The notes under the pieces were generated by a model. The model was not told the origin of the DNA, ran no database searches, and was given only the letters and a program-made list of their open reading frames with translations. The position numbers and the translations under genes were made by a program. This document shows positions 1 through 8,565 of a stretch of DNA of 64,000 bases, piece by piece (position 1 is the stretch's first letter; the number at the start of each line of letters is the position of its first letter). Source of the DNA: Duganella sp. Leaf126 (GTDB lineage Bacteria; Pseudomonadota; Gammaproteobacteria; Burkholderiales; Burkholderiaceae_D); contig NZ_LMNW01000036.1 of the NCBI RefSeq assembly GCF_001423125.1, positions 125,827 to 189,826 on the forward strand, read 5' to 3'.

Positions 1-517
1 CCACGCACACGTAGCGCATCACACCGAGCGGCGTGACGCTGGGACCAGCGCTGCCGGACGGCTGGTCGTCGGCGCCGGCCGCTGCCACCGCGCCAAATAC
101 GCTACCCTCCCGCACCAGATGCAGGGCCCTGGCACGGTCTGCCTGCTGAAAGTGGAGCTGGCAGCGCGGCGGCGACAGCAAAGGCTGCAAGGCGAGCGGC
201 AGCCAGGTGGCCAGGCTGACCGCGTCGGCCGCCAGTGCCAGCTCGGGCATGCTACTCTTGTTGCCGAGATCGATATCGAGCGCCGCTTCCATCAACTTGA
301 CATGGCGGTGGTGCGACACCAGCCGTTGTCCGAGGCCGGTGGCCACGGCCGGCTGGCCGCGCACAACCAGCAGCCGGCCGGCCGCGTCTTCCAGCGCCTT
401 AATGCGCTGCGACACGGCCGACTGGCTGATGCCCAGCGCCAGCGCAGCTTTTTCGAAGCTGCCCTGGCTGACGACGGCGTCGAGCACGGCCAGCGCGCGG
501 TAATCGAGTTGGTCCAT
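1..517 (-). CDS. argP: LysR-family regulator ArgP (IciA), 3' end missing
   Basis: About 172 N-terminal codons are visible; the gene runs off the left edge. The product starts MDQLDYRALAVLDAVVSQGS and contains the winged-helix segment ISQSAVSQRIKALED, which closely follows E. coli ArgP from memory, followed by the start of the effector domain (SLATWLPLALQPL). ArgP is a lysine/arginine-responsive transcription activator. The start at 517 is the ATG directly before the conserved DYRAL segment. It is divergent from the flavoprotein gene at 622, with about 100 bp of AT-richer DNA between them. In E. coli ArgP controls an amino-acid exporter; no exporter is adjacent here, so the local target is unknown. 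Confidence 0.85.
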   Translation of the reverse strand, partial: MDQLDYRALAVLDAVVSQGSFEKAALALGISQSAVSQRIKALEDAAGRLLVVRGQPAVATGLGQRLVSHHRHVKLMEAALDIDLGNKSSMPELALAADAVSLATWLPLALQPLLSPPRCQLHFQQADRARALHLVREGSVFGAVAAAGADDQPSGSAGPSVTPLGVMRYVCV

Positions 518-621
518 AAGCGGGCCTTATACAATTTTAAAACGATAAGCGATACTAATCCATTTTGCTGCAAAGCAAATATTTTGCGTTTCAACCGGAA
601 CCGCCCCAGCTAAACGAGCCC

Positions 622-2061
622 ATGAAAACTATCAAGACAGAAGTAGCAGTGATCGGCGGCGGCACCGCCGGCATGACCGCCTACCGCGCCGCCGTCAGCG
701 GCGGCAAGAAAACCCTGCTCATCGAGGGCAATGTGTTCGGCACCACCTGCGCCCGGGTGGGCTGCATGCCCAGCAAGCTGCTCATTTCCGCTGCCGATGC
801 GGCCCACGCGGTCCGCGAGGCGCCGCCGTTCGGCGTGCAGGCGGACGGGCTCACCATCGACGGGCGCGCCGTGATGGCTCGCGTCCGGCGCGAACGCGAC
901 CGGTTCGTCGGTTTCGTCACCGAGGCCGTGGACGGCTACCCGGCCGAGGACAAGTTACAGGGGTATGCCCGTTTTCTCAGCCCGACCCAGCTGCAGGTCG
1001 GCGACCACACGATCGTCGAGACCGAGCGCGTGGTGATCGCGACCGGTTCCCGCCCCATCGTGCCCGAGGCCTGGCGCGCCGGCGACCGCGTGATCACCAG
1101 CGACGACGTGTTTTACTGGGACGATCTACCGCAGTCGATCGCCATTGCCGGCGCCGGCGTGATCGGCCTGGAACTGGGCCAGGCGCTGCACCGGCTCGGC
1201 GTGCGGGTGACGATCTTCGGGCGCGGCGGCAACGTCGCGCAACTGGGCGACGCCGCAGTGCTGGACGTGGCGCGCAAGGTGCTCAAGGACGAGCTGGATC
1301 TGCGCTTCGATACCAAGGTGGTCGAGGTGGTGCAGCACGGCCAGCAAATCACGCTCACCAGCGAACACAAGGATGGTGAGCGCCGCGTCGAGCAGTTCGA
1401 TTACCTGCTGTCGGCGGTCGGCCGCCAGCCCAACCTCGACCAGCTCGGACTCGAGCATACGGGCCTGGTGCGCGACCACCACGGCGTGCCGGAGTTTAAC
1501 AAGTACACGATGCAATGCGGCGACAGCGCCATCTTCATCGGCGGCGACGCCGACGACGAGCGCCCGCTGCTGCCCGAAGCGGCCGACCAGGGACGCATCG
1601 CCGGCGACAATGCCGCGCGCTACCCGGACGTGCGGCCCGGCCTGCGCCGCACGCCACTGAGCGTGGCCTTTACCGATCCGCAGATCGCCATGGCCGGCGC
1701 CAGCTACAAGGAACTGGGCGCCTCGCACCCGGGGCGCTTCGCCATCGGCCAGGTATCGTTCGAGGACCAGGGCCGCAGCCGGGTGATGTTGCAAAACAAG
1801 GGCTTGTTGCGCGTGTACGCGGAATATCGCAGCGGCCGCTTCCTGGGCGCCGAGATGATCGGCCCCCGTGCCGAGCACATCGGGCATTTGCTGGCCTGGG
1901 CCGCGCAGGCCGGACTGAGCGTATCGGCCATGCTCGACATGCCGTTCTACCATCCGGTGGTGGAAGAGGGCGTGCGCACGGCGCTGCGCCAGCTGGCCCA
2001 CGCGCTGGCCGACGAATCGAAGCACGACGATCCGTGCGTCGACTGCACGCCGGCGCCCTGA
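622..2061 (+). CDS. Class I pyridine nucleotide-disulfide oxidoreductase, dihydrolipoyl dehydrogenase-like
   Basis: A 479-residue flavoprotein. The N-terminus has the FAD-binding motif VIGGGTAG, then the redox-active disulfide in CARVGCMPSK, an NAD-binding GAGVIGLELG, the second FAD motif around IFIGGDA, and a C-terminal dimerization domain with HPVVEEG, the usual His-Glu catalytic pair. These fit lipoamide dehydrogenase and related mercuric or glutathione reductases. No 2-oxoacid dehydrogenase E1/E2 gene is adjacent, so a stand-alone role is likely and the substrate is uncertain. An upstream in-frame start at 565 exists, but ATG at 622 places the FAD motif near the N-terminus as is usual. 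Confidence 0.85.
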   Translation: MKTIKTEVAVIGGGTAGMTAYRAAVSGGKKTLLIEGNVFGTTCARVGCMPSKLLISAADAAHAVREAPPFGVQADGLTIDGRAVMARVRRERDRFVGFVTEAVDGYPAEDKLQGYARFLSPTQLQVGDHTIVETERVVIATGSRPIVPEAWRAGDRVITSDDVFYWDDLPQSIAIAGAGVIGLELGQALHRLGVRVTIFGRGGNVAQLGDAAVLDVARKVLKDELDLRFDTKVVEVVQHGQQITLTSEHKDGERRVEQFDYLLSAVGRQPNLDQLGLEHTGLVRDHHGVPEFNKYTMQCGDSAIFIGGDADDERPLLPEAADQGRIAGDNAARYPDVRPGLRRTPLSVAFTDPQIAMAGASYKELGASHPGRFAIGQVSFEDQGRSRVMLQNKGLLRVYAEYRSGRFLGAEMIGPRAEHIGHLLAWAAQAGLSVSAMLDMPFYHPVVEEGVRTALRQLAHALADESKHDDPCVDCTPAP

Positions 2062-2079
2062 GCGCTTGCCAGGTCTTGG

Positions 2080-2562
2080 TTAGTTGAGCGTGGCGCCGAG
2101 CCGGCCCTGGGTCGCCAGTTCGCGGATCATGGCGACGGTGTCGATGTCGGCTTCCTTGTAGGCCGAGCGCTTGAACTCGTCGTACATGGCATTGGCGGCA
2201 TCGGTTTCGACGTCGTGGCCGTCGTCGTAGCGAAAGCGCACGTACAGCGTTTGCGGCGTCGGCTGCTCGATGCTCATGGTGAGCGTGGACGCGCTGATCT
2301 CGCCTTGCGCCGGCACGTCATACACCACGCGCTGCAGCGGCTCGAGCCGCACGCGGTCCTCGACCACCAGCTGGCCGTAGCGCAGGCGGCGGCGGAAACC
2401 GAGTTCGCTGCGTTCGTCGATGACGGCGTCGTCGAGCTGCGGCTGGAACAGCTTGGGCGATTCGGCGCGCAGCACCAGGCCGCTCCACAGTTGTTCGACC
2501 GTCAAGGCGTCAAGCAGCGGGTTGAGCGGGTCGTTGATTTCGATAAGGTGTTCAAATTTCAT
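2080..2562 (-). CDS. SRPBCC (START-like) family protein, DUF1857 type
   Basis: A 160-residue soluble protein with no signal peptide. It starts MKFEHLIEINDPLNPLLDAL and shows the helix-strand pattern of small Bet v1/START-like ligand-binding folds; the FEHLIEIND-(x)n-LTREQLW-like opening resembles the DUF1857 group of SRPBCC proteins. It converges on the flavoprotein gene with only 18 bp between their stops, and is divergent from rep across about 175 bp. Function in this family is not established; some members act in polyketide-type cyclization. Confidence 0.7.
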   Translation of the reverse strand: MKFEHLIEINDPLNPLLDALTVEQLWSGLVLRAESPKLFQPQLDDAVIDERSELGFRRRLRYGQLVVEDRVRLEPLQRVVYDVPAQGEISASTLTMSIEQPTPQTLYVRFRYDDGHDVETDAANAMYDEFKRSAYKEADIDTVAMIRELATQGRLGATLN

Positions 2563-2737
2563 GATTCATCTTTGTAAATGACTGGTAGTGGCACGGCGTC
2601 CGTGCGCCTCGTTTCCCAGATGGTAACGTAATCGGCGATTTCAACCGTGCGGCCGGCAGCACCGGCCGCTGCGCCGAACCCGGCGCTGCCAGCGCTGCTA
2701 CAATAGGCGGCTTTCCGTTTTCTTCCCGCCCGCATCC

Positions 2738-4807
2738 ATGTCCAAACCCTCATTCGGTCTCAACGCCCCGCAAAGCGCGGCCGTTGCCTATCTGGACGGC
2801 CCGTGCCTGGTGCTGGCCGGCGCCGGCTCGGGCAAGACGCGGGTGATCACCCAGAAAATCGCCCATTTGATCGAGGACCGCGGCTACGACCCGCGCACCA
2901 TCGCTGCGCTGACCTTCACCAACAAGGCCGCGCTCGAGATGCAGGAGCGGATCGCCAAGCTGCTCAAGCAGCCCAAGCAGGCCAAGCAGCTGACGGTGTC
3001 GACCTTCCATTCGCTGGGCGTGAAAATCCTGCGCCAGGAGGCGCATGGCGTGGGCTTGAAGGACCGCTTTTCGATCATGGACAGCGACGACTGCGGCTCG
3101 CTGGTGCAGGACCTGGCGATCACCACCGACAAGCAGATCGTGCGCCGCATCCAGACCGACATCTCGCTGTGGAAGAACGGCCTGGTCGATCCGGCGGTGG
3201 CGCTGCAGCACGCCAAGGACGAGGACGAGGCGCAGTCGGCGCGCATCTACGCCAGCTACGTGGCCACGCTGTCGGCCTACCAGGCCGTCGATTTCGACGA
3301 CCTGATCCGGCTGCCGGTGGAACTGTTCCGGAATAACGAGCCGATCCGCGACAAGTGGCAGCGCCGCCTGCGCTACCTGCTGATGGACGAGTACCAGGAC
3401 ACCAATACCTGCCAGTACGAGCTGGTCAAGCTGCTGGTGACCGGCATCAACAAGAAACCGATGTTTACCGCCGTGGGCGACGATGACCAGGCCATTTACG
3501 CCTGGCGCGGCGCCTCGGTGGAAAACCTGAAAACGCTGCAGACCGATTTCCCCGACCTCGAGGTGATCAAGCTCGAGCAGAATTACCGCTCGACCACGCG
3601 CATCCTGCAGGCGGCCAACGCGGTCATCGGCAACAACCCCAAGCTGTTCGACAAGTCGCTGTGGTCCGAGCACGGCATGGGCGAGCCGATCAACGTGCTG
3701 GGCATGGCCAACGACGACCAGGAAGCGGACCAGGTGGCGATGATGATTTCGGCCGACCATTTCCAGCGCAAAAACAAATGGTCGGACTACGCGATCCTGT
3801 ACCGCGGCAACCACCAGGCGCGCGTGATCGAGCAGGCGCTGCGCAAGGAGCGCATTCCGTACACGATCTCGGGCGGCCAGAGCTTTTTCGACAAGGCCGA
3901 GATCAAGGACATCATCAGCTACCTGCGCCTCTTGGCCAACACCGACGACGACCCGGCCTTCATCCGCGCCGTGACCACGCCGCGCCGGGGTGTTGGGCAG
4001 AGCACGCTGGAGACGCTGGGCACGTTCTCGGGTCAATGGCAGTGTTCGCTGTTCGAAGCCGTGTTCAAGGGCGGCATCGAGGGCCTGCTGGCCGACAAGC
4101 AGTTGCGGCCGCTGCGCGACTTCTGCAATTTCATCAACCACCTCGAATCGCGCGCCAGCCGCCCGGGCCCGAGCGGCAGCGGCGACAACGCCGCCCAGGT
4201 GCTCGACGACCTGCTCGAGGCGATCAACTACGAGTCCTTCCTGTACGACATGTTCGATGAGCGCGCCGCGCAGTCGAAGTGGCAGAACGTGATGGAATTC
4301 GTCAACTGGCTCAAGGAACGGGGCCGCGGCGGCAAGGACCGCGACGGCGAGGAAAAGAACGTGCTCGAGCTGACGCAGATGGTGGCGCTGATGTCGATGC
4401 TCGAGGGCCAGGACGAAGACCCGGACGCGGTGCGCATGTCCACCCTGCACGCCTCGAAGGGACTCGAATACCCGCACGTGTTCCTGGTCGGCGTGGAGGA
4501 GGGCATCCTGCCGCACAAGGGCGACCCGGACGCGCCGGCCGAAACGATCGCCGCGCGGGTGCAGGAAGAGCGGCGCCTGATGTACGTGGGCATCACGCGC
4601 GCCCAGCGCACGCTGCAGATCACCTGGTGCAAGAAGCGCAAGCGCGCCGGCGAACAGGTCCATTGCGACCCGTCGCGCTTCATCAAGGAAATGGCGCTCG
4701 ACGCCGGCACGGCGCCGCCGCAGGAGTCCGAAGTGATCACGCCGCGGGAACGCCTGGCGCGCATGAAGGAGCTGCTGGCCACGCCGCGGCCCACGCCGCA
4801 ACCGTAA
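2738..4807 (+). CDS. rep: ATP-dependent DNA helicase Rep (UvrD/Rep superfamily 1)
   Basis: A 689-residue superfamily 1A helicase. Motifs in order are the Q-motif (LNAPQSAAV), Walker A GAGSGKT, motif Ia (FTNKAALEM), motif II LMDEYQDTN, motif III VGDDDQAIYAWRGA, motif IV (QNYRS), motif V (STLHASKGLEYPHVFLVG) and motif VI (EERRLMYVGITRA). Rep unwinds DNA 3'-5' and helps replication forks pass proteins and damage. The length fits Rep better than UvrD (about 720). The ATG at 2738 lies close to the Q-motif. slyX follows 41 bp downstream and may be co-transcribed. Confidence 0.93.
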   Translation: MSKPSFGLNAPQSAAVAYLDGPCLVLAGAGSGKTRVITQKIAHLIEDRGYDPRTIAALTFTNKAALEMQERIAKLLKQPKQAKQLTVSTFHSLGVKILRQEAHGVGLKDRFSIMDSDDCGSLVQDLAITTDKQIVRRIQTDISLWKNGLVDPAVALQHAKDEDEAQSARIYASYVATLSAYQAVDFDDLIRLPVELFRNNEPIRDKWQRRLRYLLMDEYQDTNTCQYELVKLLVTGINKKPMFTAVGDDDQAIYAWRGASVENLKTLQTDFPDLEVIKLEQNYRSTTRILQAANAVIGNNPKLFDKSLWSEHGMGEPINVLGMANDDQEADQVAMMISADHFQRKNKWSDYAILYRGNHQARVIEQALRKERIPYTISGGQSFFDKAEIKDIISYLRLLANTDDDPAFIRAVTTPRRGVGQSTLETLGTFSGQWQCSLFEAVFKGGIEGLLADKQLRPLRDFCNFINHLESRASRPGPSGSGDNAAQVLDDLLEAINYESFLYDMFDERAAQSKWQNVMEFVNWLKERGRGGKDRDGEEKNVLELTQMVALMSMLEGQDEDPDAVRMSTLHASKGLEYPHVFLVGVEEGILPHKGDPDAPAETIAARVQEERRLMYVGITRAQRTLQITWCKKRKRAGEQVHCDPSRFIKEMALDAGTAPPQESEVITPRERLARMKELLATPRPTPQP

Positions 4808-4848
4808 GACCGCGGTAGAATGCCCGCTTCCCAGCCAGGAGTGACGCC

Positions 4849-5058
4849 GTGAGCACCACCGAAGACCGCTTCATCGACCTCGAAATCAAGATCGCCCACC
4901 AGGAACACCTGGTGGAATCGCTGGGCCAGCGCATCTACGAGCAACAGCAGCAAATCGACAAGCTCGAACAGCTATGCGCGGCCCTGGTCCAGCATATCCG
5001 CACCCAGCCCCAGACCGGCGGCAGCCAGCTGCCCCACGAGCCGCCGCCGCACTACTAG
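4849..5058 (+). CDS. slyX: SlyX family protein
   Basis: A 69-residue, almost entirely helical protein (DRFIDLEIKIAHQEHLVESL) with leucine/isoleucine heptads predicting a coiled coil, and a short proline-rich tail ending PPHY, the typical SlyX architecture. Translation begins with GTG at 4849, with CAGGAG about 8 nt upstream. The stop overlaps the 3' end of the convergent UPF0303 gene by 4 bp. Molecular role is unknown in the family. Confidence 0.88.
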   Translation: MSTTEDRFIDLEIKIAHQEHLVESLGQRIYEQQQQIDKLEQLCAALVQHIRTQPQTGGSQLPHEPPPHY

Positions 5059-5522
5059 GCCAGTACCGCGCGCAGGGCCTCGACCGCGATGGCATGGTCG
5101 TCGGCCTGGCGCAGGCCGGAGATGGTGACGGTGCCGATCAGGCCGACGTTCTTGATGAGCAGCGGGAAGGCGCCGCCGTGGGCGGCGTAGTCTTGCGGCG
5201 GCAGGTACTTAATCTCGTCGAACACCACGCCACGGTGCTTGTGGTCGATGCCGACGAAGAACGACGAGCGCCCGAACCGCTGCACCACGTTGTTCTTGCG
5301 CCGGATCCAGTCGGCCTGGTCGGCTGACGCGCCCTGCATCGCGTGGTGGAACAGCACCTTGCCGTTGACCGTGACGTTGACGGTGACGGCCTTGCCGCGC
5401 TGGCGCACCAGGTCGACGATTTTCAGGCCCAGCGCCAGCGCGGTATCGCTGGTAAAGGCGGTAAATTGCAGCTCCTGTTCCTGGCGCGTCAGGGTTTCCA
5501 GCTGCTCGGCGAAATTCTCCAT
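5055..5522 (-). CDS. UPF0303 / GlcG-HbpS-like heme-degrading-domain protein
   Basis: A 155-residue cytosolic protein. It contains the HbpS/GlcG-like core seen in proteins annotated 'heme-degrading domain-containing' (LALGLKIVDLVRQRGKAVTV, then GGAFPLLIKNVGLIGTVTIS and a C-terminal DDHAIAVEALR). Members of this group bind small ligands, with heme reported in some; activity here is inference. It converges on slyX with a 4-bp overlap of coding ends. Confidence 0.75.
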   Translation of the reverse strand: MENFAEQLETLTRQEQELQFTAFTSDTALALGLKIVDLVRQRGKAVTVNVTVNGKVLFHHAMQGASADQADWIRRKNNVVQRFGRSSFFVGIDHKHRGVVFDEIKYLPPQDYAAHGGAFPLLIKNVGLIGTVTISGLRQADDHAIAVEALRAVLA

Positions 5523-5668
5523 TGATGTTGCCTCATGTCACAAAATTTTAATGTTCGAGCATAGGGTGAAACGTTGTAATTGTCCACGCCAGCACACTCG
5601 GGCCCGCTTGTTGTACGCTATACTGCACGCCGAATCCCGCAGCCAGCCTGACCTTCGCCCCCGACTCG

Positions 5669-6835
5669 ATGCATATAGACGTCTCCTCATTGCTGGTTGC
5701 CATGACACTCAATTTGACGATCATGGCGGTGGCGCTGCCGTATTTCATGGGGCAGGTCAACCGGGCGGCGCGCTATGCCCAGGCCGGCATCGTGCTGCAC
5801 ACGGTGGGCTGGATCCTGCTGCTGGTCGCCTGCGCGGTGATCCCCGACAGCCTGCTCGACCGGACCTTGTCCACGCTGTCGATGGGCGCCATTGCCGGCG
5901 GCATGGTGTGCAACGCCGCCGCCTTCGACCTGTGGTGCGGCCGCAAGGCCAGCATCGGCGCGTCGTTGGGCGTGGCGGTCGTGATGACGCTGGGCTATTG
6001 CATCGGCTATGGCAGCTACCCGTTCCGGGTGGGTTGGTCGAACGGCCTGCTGGCGCTGCAGATCGCCATGGTGGTGGCGTCGCTGTGCCGCCGCACCCAG
6101 GTGCGCGTGGGCCGCTGGCGCTGGCTGCTGGTCATTTCGCTGCTGGCGCAGATGGTCATCACCGGCTGGCGCGGCGTGCTCGGGGCGTTCTACACCGGGC
6201 AGTTCCCCACCTTCATGACGCCGCACCCGGTCAACATGGTGTTCTCGCTGGTGTCCCACGTCACGGTGACGCTGTCGTTGGCAGCGCTGCTGCTGGCCCA
6301 CCGCGACGAGGCGGCGCGCGAACTCGAACGCCTGGCCACCGTCGACGGCCTGACCGGCGCCCTTAACCGCCGCGCCTGGCTGGCGCTGGCCGGCGTCGAG
6401 CTGGCCAAGAGCGTGCGCCAGCGGCAGCCGATCGGCGTGCTGATGGTCGATCTCGATTACTTCAAGCAGATCAACGACACCCGCGGCCATGCCGTGGGCG
6501 ACCTGGCGCTGCAAAAATTCGCCAAGGCGCTGTGCGCAGTGAGCCGCGTGGGCGACCTGTGCTGCCGCTACGGCGGCGAGGAATTCTGCGTGCTGCTCAA
6601 CGGCGCCGACATCGCGTCGGTGCAGGCGTACGACCAGCGCCTGCGCGAATGGCTGCGGCTGCATGCACCGCAAAAGCTCGGCTTCGACCTGTCGTACAGC
6701 GCCGGCATCGCCCTGCGCCTTGCCGACGACGACACCATCGAAGCCATGCTGCAGCGCGCCGACAGCGCCATGTACTGCGCCAAGCAGCGCGGGCGCGGCA
6801 TGACCCTGACCGGCGACGGCCACGCTGCGGCGTAA
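5669..6835 (+). CDS. Membrane-bound diguanylate cyclase (GGDEF)
   Basis: A 388-residue protein. Roughly residues 5-215 contain multiple hydrophobic membrane segments with short loops, and residues about 225-385 form a GGDEF domain. The active-site signature is GGEEF at residues 302-306, a functional variant, and the allosteric c-di-GMP inhibition site RxxD is present (RVGD, ending just before LCCRYGGEEF). The substrate-binding stretch DLDYFKQINDTRGHAVGD is intact. It should make c-di-GMP at the inner membrane in response to a signal sensed by the uncharacterised membrane domain. Confidence 0.9.
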   Translation: MHIDVSSLLVAMTLNLTIMAVALPYFMGQVNRAARYAQAGIVLHTVGWILLLVACAVIPDSLLDRTLSTLSMGAIAGGMVCNAAAFDLWCGRKASIGASLGVAVVMTLGYCIGYGSYPFRVGWSNGLLALQIAMVVASLCRRTQVRVGRWRWLLVISLLAQMVITGWRGVLGAFYTGQFPTFMTPHPVNMVFSLVSHVTVTLSLAALLLAHRDEAARELERLATVDGLTGALNRRAWLALAGVELAKSVRQRQPIGVLMVDLDYFKQINDTRGHAVGDLALQKFAKALCAVSRVGDLCCRYGGEEFCVLLNGADIASVQAYDQRLREWLRLHAPQKLGFDLSYSAGIALRLADDDTIEAMLQRADSAMYCAKQRGRGMTLTGDGHAAA

Positions 6836-6848
6836 CGCCTGCCGCACC

Positions 6849-6876
6849 GGCCCCTCTGCCTTTCCGCAGAGGGGCC
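6849..6876 (+). terminator. GC-rich hairpin after the diguanylate cyclase gene
   Basis: An 11-bp perfect stem (GGCCCCTCTGC / GCAGAGGGGCC) with a 6-nt loop lies 14 bp after the stop codon. No T-tract follows, so it may stabilise the transcript end or act with Rho rather than as an intrinsic terminator. Confidence 0.4.
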
Positions 6877-6926
6877 GCCACCGCGTCCGGCGCTACAATT
6901 GCCGCATCGTGGTGCGAGGCAGAGAC

Positions 6927-7502
6927 ATGGGCAAGAACCGGCTGGAAGCGTTCAGCGATGGCGTGATCGCCATCATCATTACCATCATGGTGCTCGAACT
7001 GAAGGTGCCGCACGGCGCCAGCCTGGCCGCGCTCGAGGCGCTGACGCCGGTGCTGCTCGGCTATGTGCTCAGCTTCGTGTACGTGGGCATCTACTGGAAC
7101 AACCACCACCACATGCTCAACGCCTCGGCACGTGTCAACGGCAAGGTGTTGTGGGCCAACCTGCACTTGCTGTTCTGGCTGTCGCTGATTCCGTTCACCA
7201 CGACCTGGGTGGGCGAGAACGTGATGGCGCCGCTGCCGGTCGCGCTGTATGGCGTGGTGCTGTTTTTCGCGGCGGTGGCCTATTATGTGCTGGAAAAATG
7301 CCTGATTGCCTGCAATCCCAAGGACCACGTCCTTGCCAACGCGGTCGGCAAGGAATACAAGGGAGCAGTGTCGGTGCTGCTGTACCTGCTGGCCATTCCG
7401 CTGGCCTATCTGCACGTCTGTGCGGCCTACCTGCTGTACATCATCTGCGCCATGGTCTGGTTCCTGCCGGACCGCCGCATCGAGGCGCAGCTGCGCGCCT
7501 GA
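6927..7502 (+). CDS. TMEM175-family (DUF1211) integral membrane protein
   Basis: A 191-residue membrane protein with about six hydrophobic helices. Its N-terminus MGKNRLEAFSDGVIAIIITI carries the RxxxFSDG signature of the TMEM175/DUF1211 family, whose characterised members are potassium-permeable channels. ATG at 6927 is chosen over an in-frame GTG at 6909 because GAGGCAGAG precedes it and the signature helix then starts at the N-terminus. No partner gene is adjacent. Confidence 0.85.
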   Translation: MGKNRLEAFSDGVIAIIITIMVLELKVPHGASLAALEALTPVLLGYVLSFVYVGIYWNNHHHMLNASARVNGKVLWANLHLLFWLSLIPFTTTWVGENVMAPLPVALYGVVLFFAAVAYYVLEKCLIACNPKDHVLANAVGKEYKGAVSVLLYLLAIPLAYLHVCAAYLLYIICAMVWFLPDRRIEAQLRA

Positions 7503-7504
7503 CC

Positions 7505-7794
7505 AGCAGCCCGGCGCTCCACCAGCCCGATCATTGGCCTTCGGAAGCGTTGAACATGGTTTGGCGTAAATCAGCCCCAGGCCGCCGCCGTTGGCGATTG
7601 CGGTCTTGACGGTGCCGTCGTAGGGTACCTTGAATTGCCTGGCAGCCTAGGCCACCAGCGCCACGTTGTTAGGCCGTTGCACCATGTCGATCGACTTGGT
7701 GGCAAACGCCATTTGCGACTGGTGATCGATCACGATCAGGGCGTGGCTGCTTGGGGCAGGCTTGACCTGGCCGGGCGATGGCGGTTGCCATCAT
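7505..7794 (-). pseudogene. Remnant of an isochorismatase-like (YcaC-type) hydrolase
   Basis: Read on the minus strand, an AGGAGA ribosome site and ATG at 7794 are followed, after a frameshift, by SHALIVIDHQSQMAFATKSI, the typical start of cysteine-hydrolase-fold isochorismatase-family proteins. An in-frame TAG follows NNVALVA, and the reading then continues AARQFKVPY before losing recognisable similarity (GLGLIYAKP). The frameshift, the nonsense codon and a length far below about 190 residues make it a pseudogene. Its promoter side is cut by the 7831-8653 element. Confidence 0.6.
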
Positions 7795-7879
7795 GATTTC
7801 TCCTGAGGTGTTCGATAATTTCGATAGTGTTGTCGGGTGTGGCACTAAGTGAAAAATCGGTTACTGATTGCAAAGGCTT

Positions 7880-7932
7880 TTTTCACTATCTCTGTCACAC
7901 CGGGCATAGTGAAGTGACACAGAAAGTGAAAA
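7880..7932. repeat. Inverted pair of 19-bp iterons in the element's left end
   Basis: Arms 7880-7898 and 7914-7932 pair at 17 of 19 positions. A competing perfect 8-bp stem, TTCACTAT (7882-7889) with ATAGTGAA (7906-7913), shares the left arm, so the two hairpins exclude each other. Confidence 0.7.
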
Positions 7933-8033
7933 TTTTCGGCTGATGTGCCTCGAATACTGAAAAATTTCTGCGGGCTGGCGGGGCCTATCGACAGGCTGCT
8001 TCCGGGCCATATCGGGCTTTCAAATAGCTCAGA

Positions 8034-8462
8034 TCACACAAACAGTGTTCTTTGTCCAGGTGGCCGCTTGCGCGCCATTTCGGCGAAACCCTGGTAAAAA
8101 AACGGAATATTGTCGGCTGGGTCGCCGCTCAAACGACCGCGTACTTTGGCCCAGGTGGAGATGGCGATATGTGTCACCGGTTCGCCCACAACAAGCACAG
8201 GACCTCGCGTGTCATCAATCCAGGCGTACTCTCCACCATATGCTGCGCGGGCCACTTCGAGGATGTAGCAACCGAGCAGTTGAACAAGTCCCGAAACCTG
8301 CGACTGCGGCATTTCGCCTACGTAGTCGGATGCTTCTGCCAGCATTTCTTCAACGATCGAAAGGCTGTCCTCCGAAAAATCCAGACCATTATTTGACCGT
8401 TCATGAAACGTGGTTACAGCATGTTTGGCGGTCGATACCACGTCGTCAAGTACTATGCTCAT
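8034..8462 (-). CDS. Unknown protein, passenger of the 7831-8653 element
   Basis: A 142-residue, acidic, soluble protein with no signal peptide or membrane segment. It begins MSIVLDDVVSTAKHAVTTFH and contains a central stretch (LVQLLGCYILEVARAAYGGE) and a conserved-looking VLVVGEP motif, ending PPGQRTLFV. I do not recognise a characterised family; the fold could be alpha/beta, and an immunity- or defence-type role is only speculation. ATG at 8462 is preferred to TTG at 8465 because GAGAG lies upstream. It is less GC-rich than flanking chromosomal genes and is the only intact gene in the element. Confidence 0.75.
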   Translation of the reverse strand: MSIVLDDVVSTAKHAVTTFHERSNNGLDFSEDSLSIVEEMLAEASDYVGEMPQSQVSGLVQLLGCYILEVARAAYGGEYAWIDDTRGPVLVVGEPVTHIAISTWAKVRGRLSGDPADNIPFFYQGFAEMARKRPPGQRTLFV

Positions 8463-8535
8463 CAATTTTCTCTCATAATTTTGGCGTTTTCTGGACTGGC
8501 AATGTCTGCTGGTGGCCGATAGCGGAAATTCGGCC

Positions 8536-8565
8536 AGTGTACGACAGCCGTTGCCTTCGTCGCAA
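8536..8565 (-). promoter_or_regulatory. Candidate promoter of the passenger gene
   Basis: On the minus strand TTGCGA (8565-8560) and TACACT (8541-8536) are spaced by 18 bp, about 70 bp upstream of the start codon and inside the transposon-like element. The passenger gene would therefore move with its own promoter. Prediction from sequence only. Confidence 0.4.

Noticed and set aside
2750..4801. Long minus-strand frame opposite rep
   Set aside because: Typical high-GC antisense frame; rep carries all helicase motifs on the plus strand.
6849..6876. Intrinsic terminator with T-tract
   Set aside because: The hairpin is strong but no T-run follows, so it is listed only as a low-confidence terminator.
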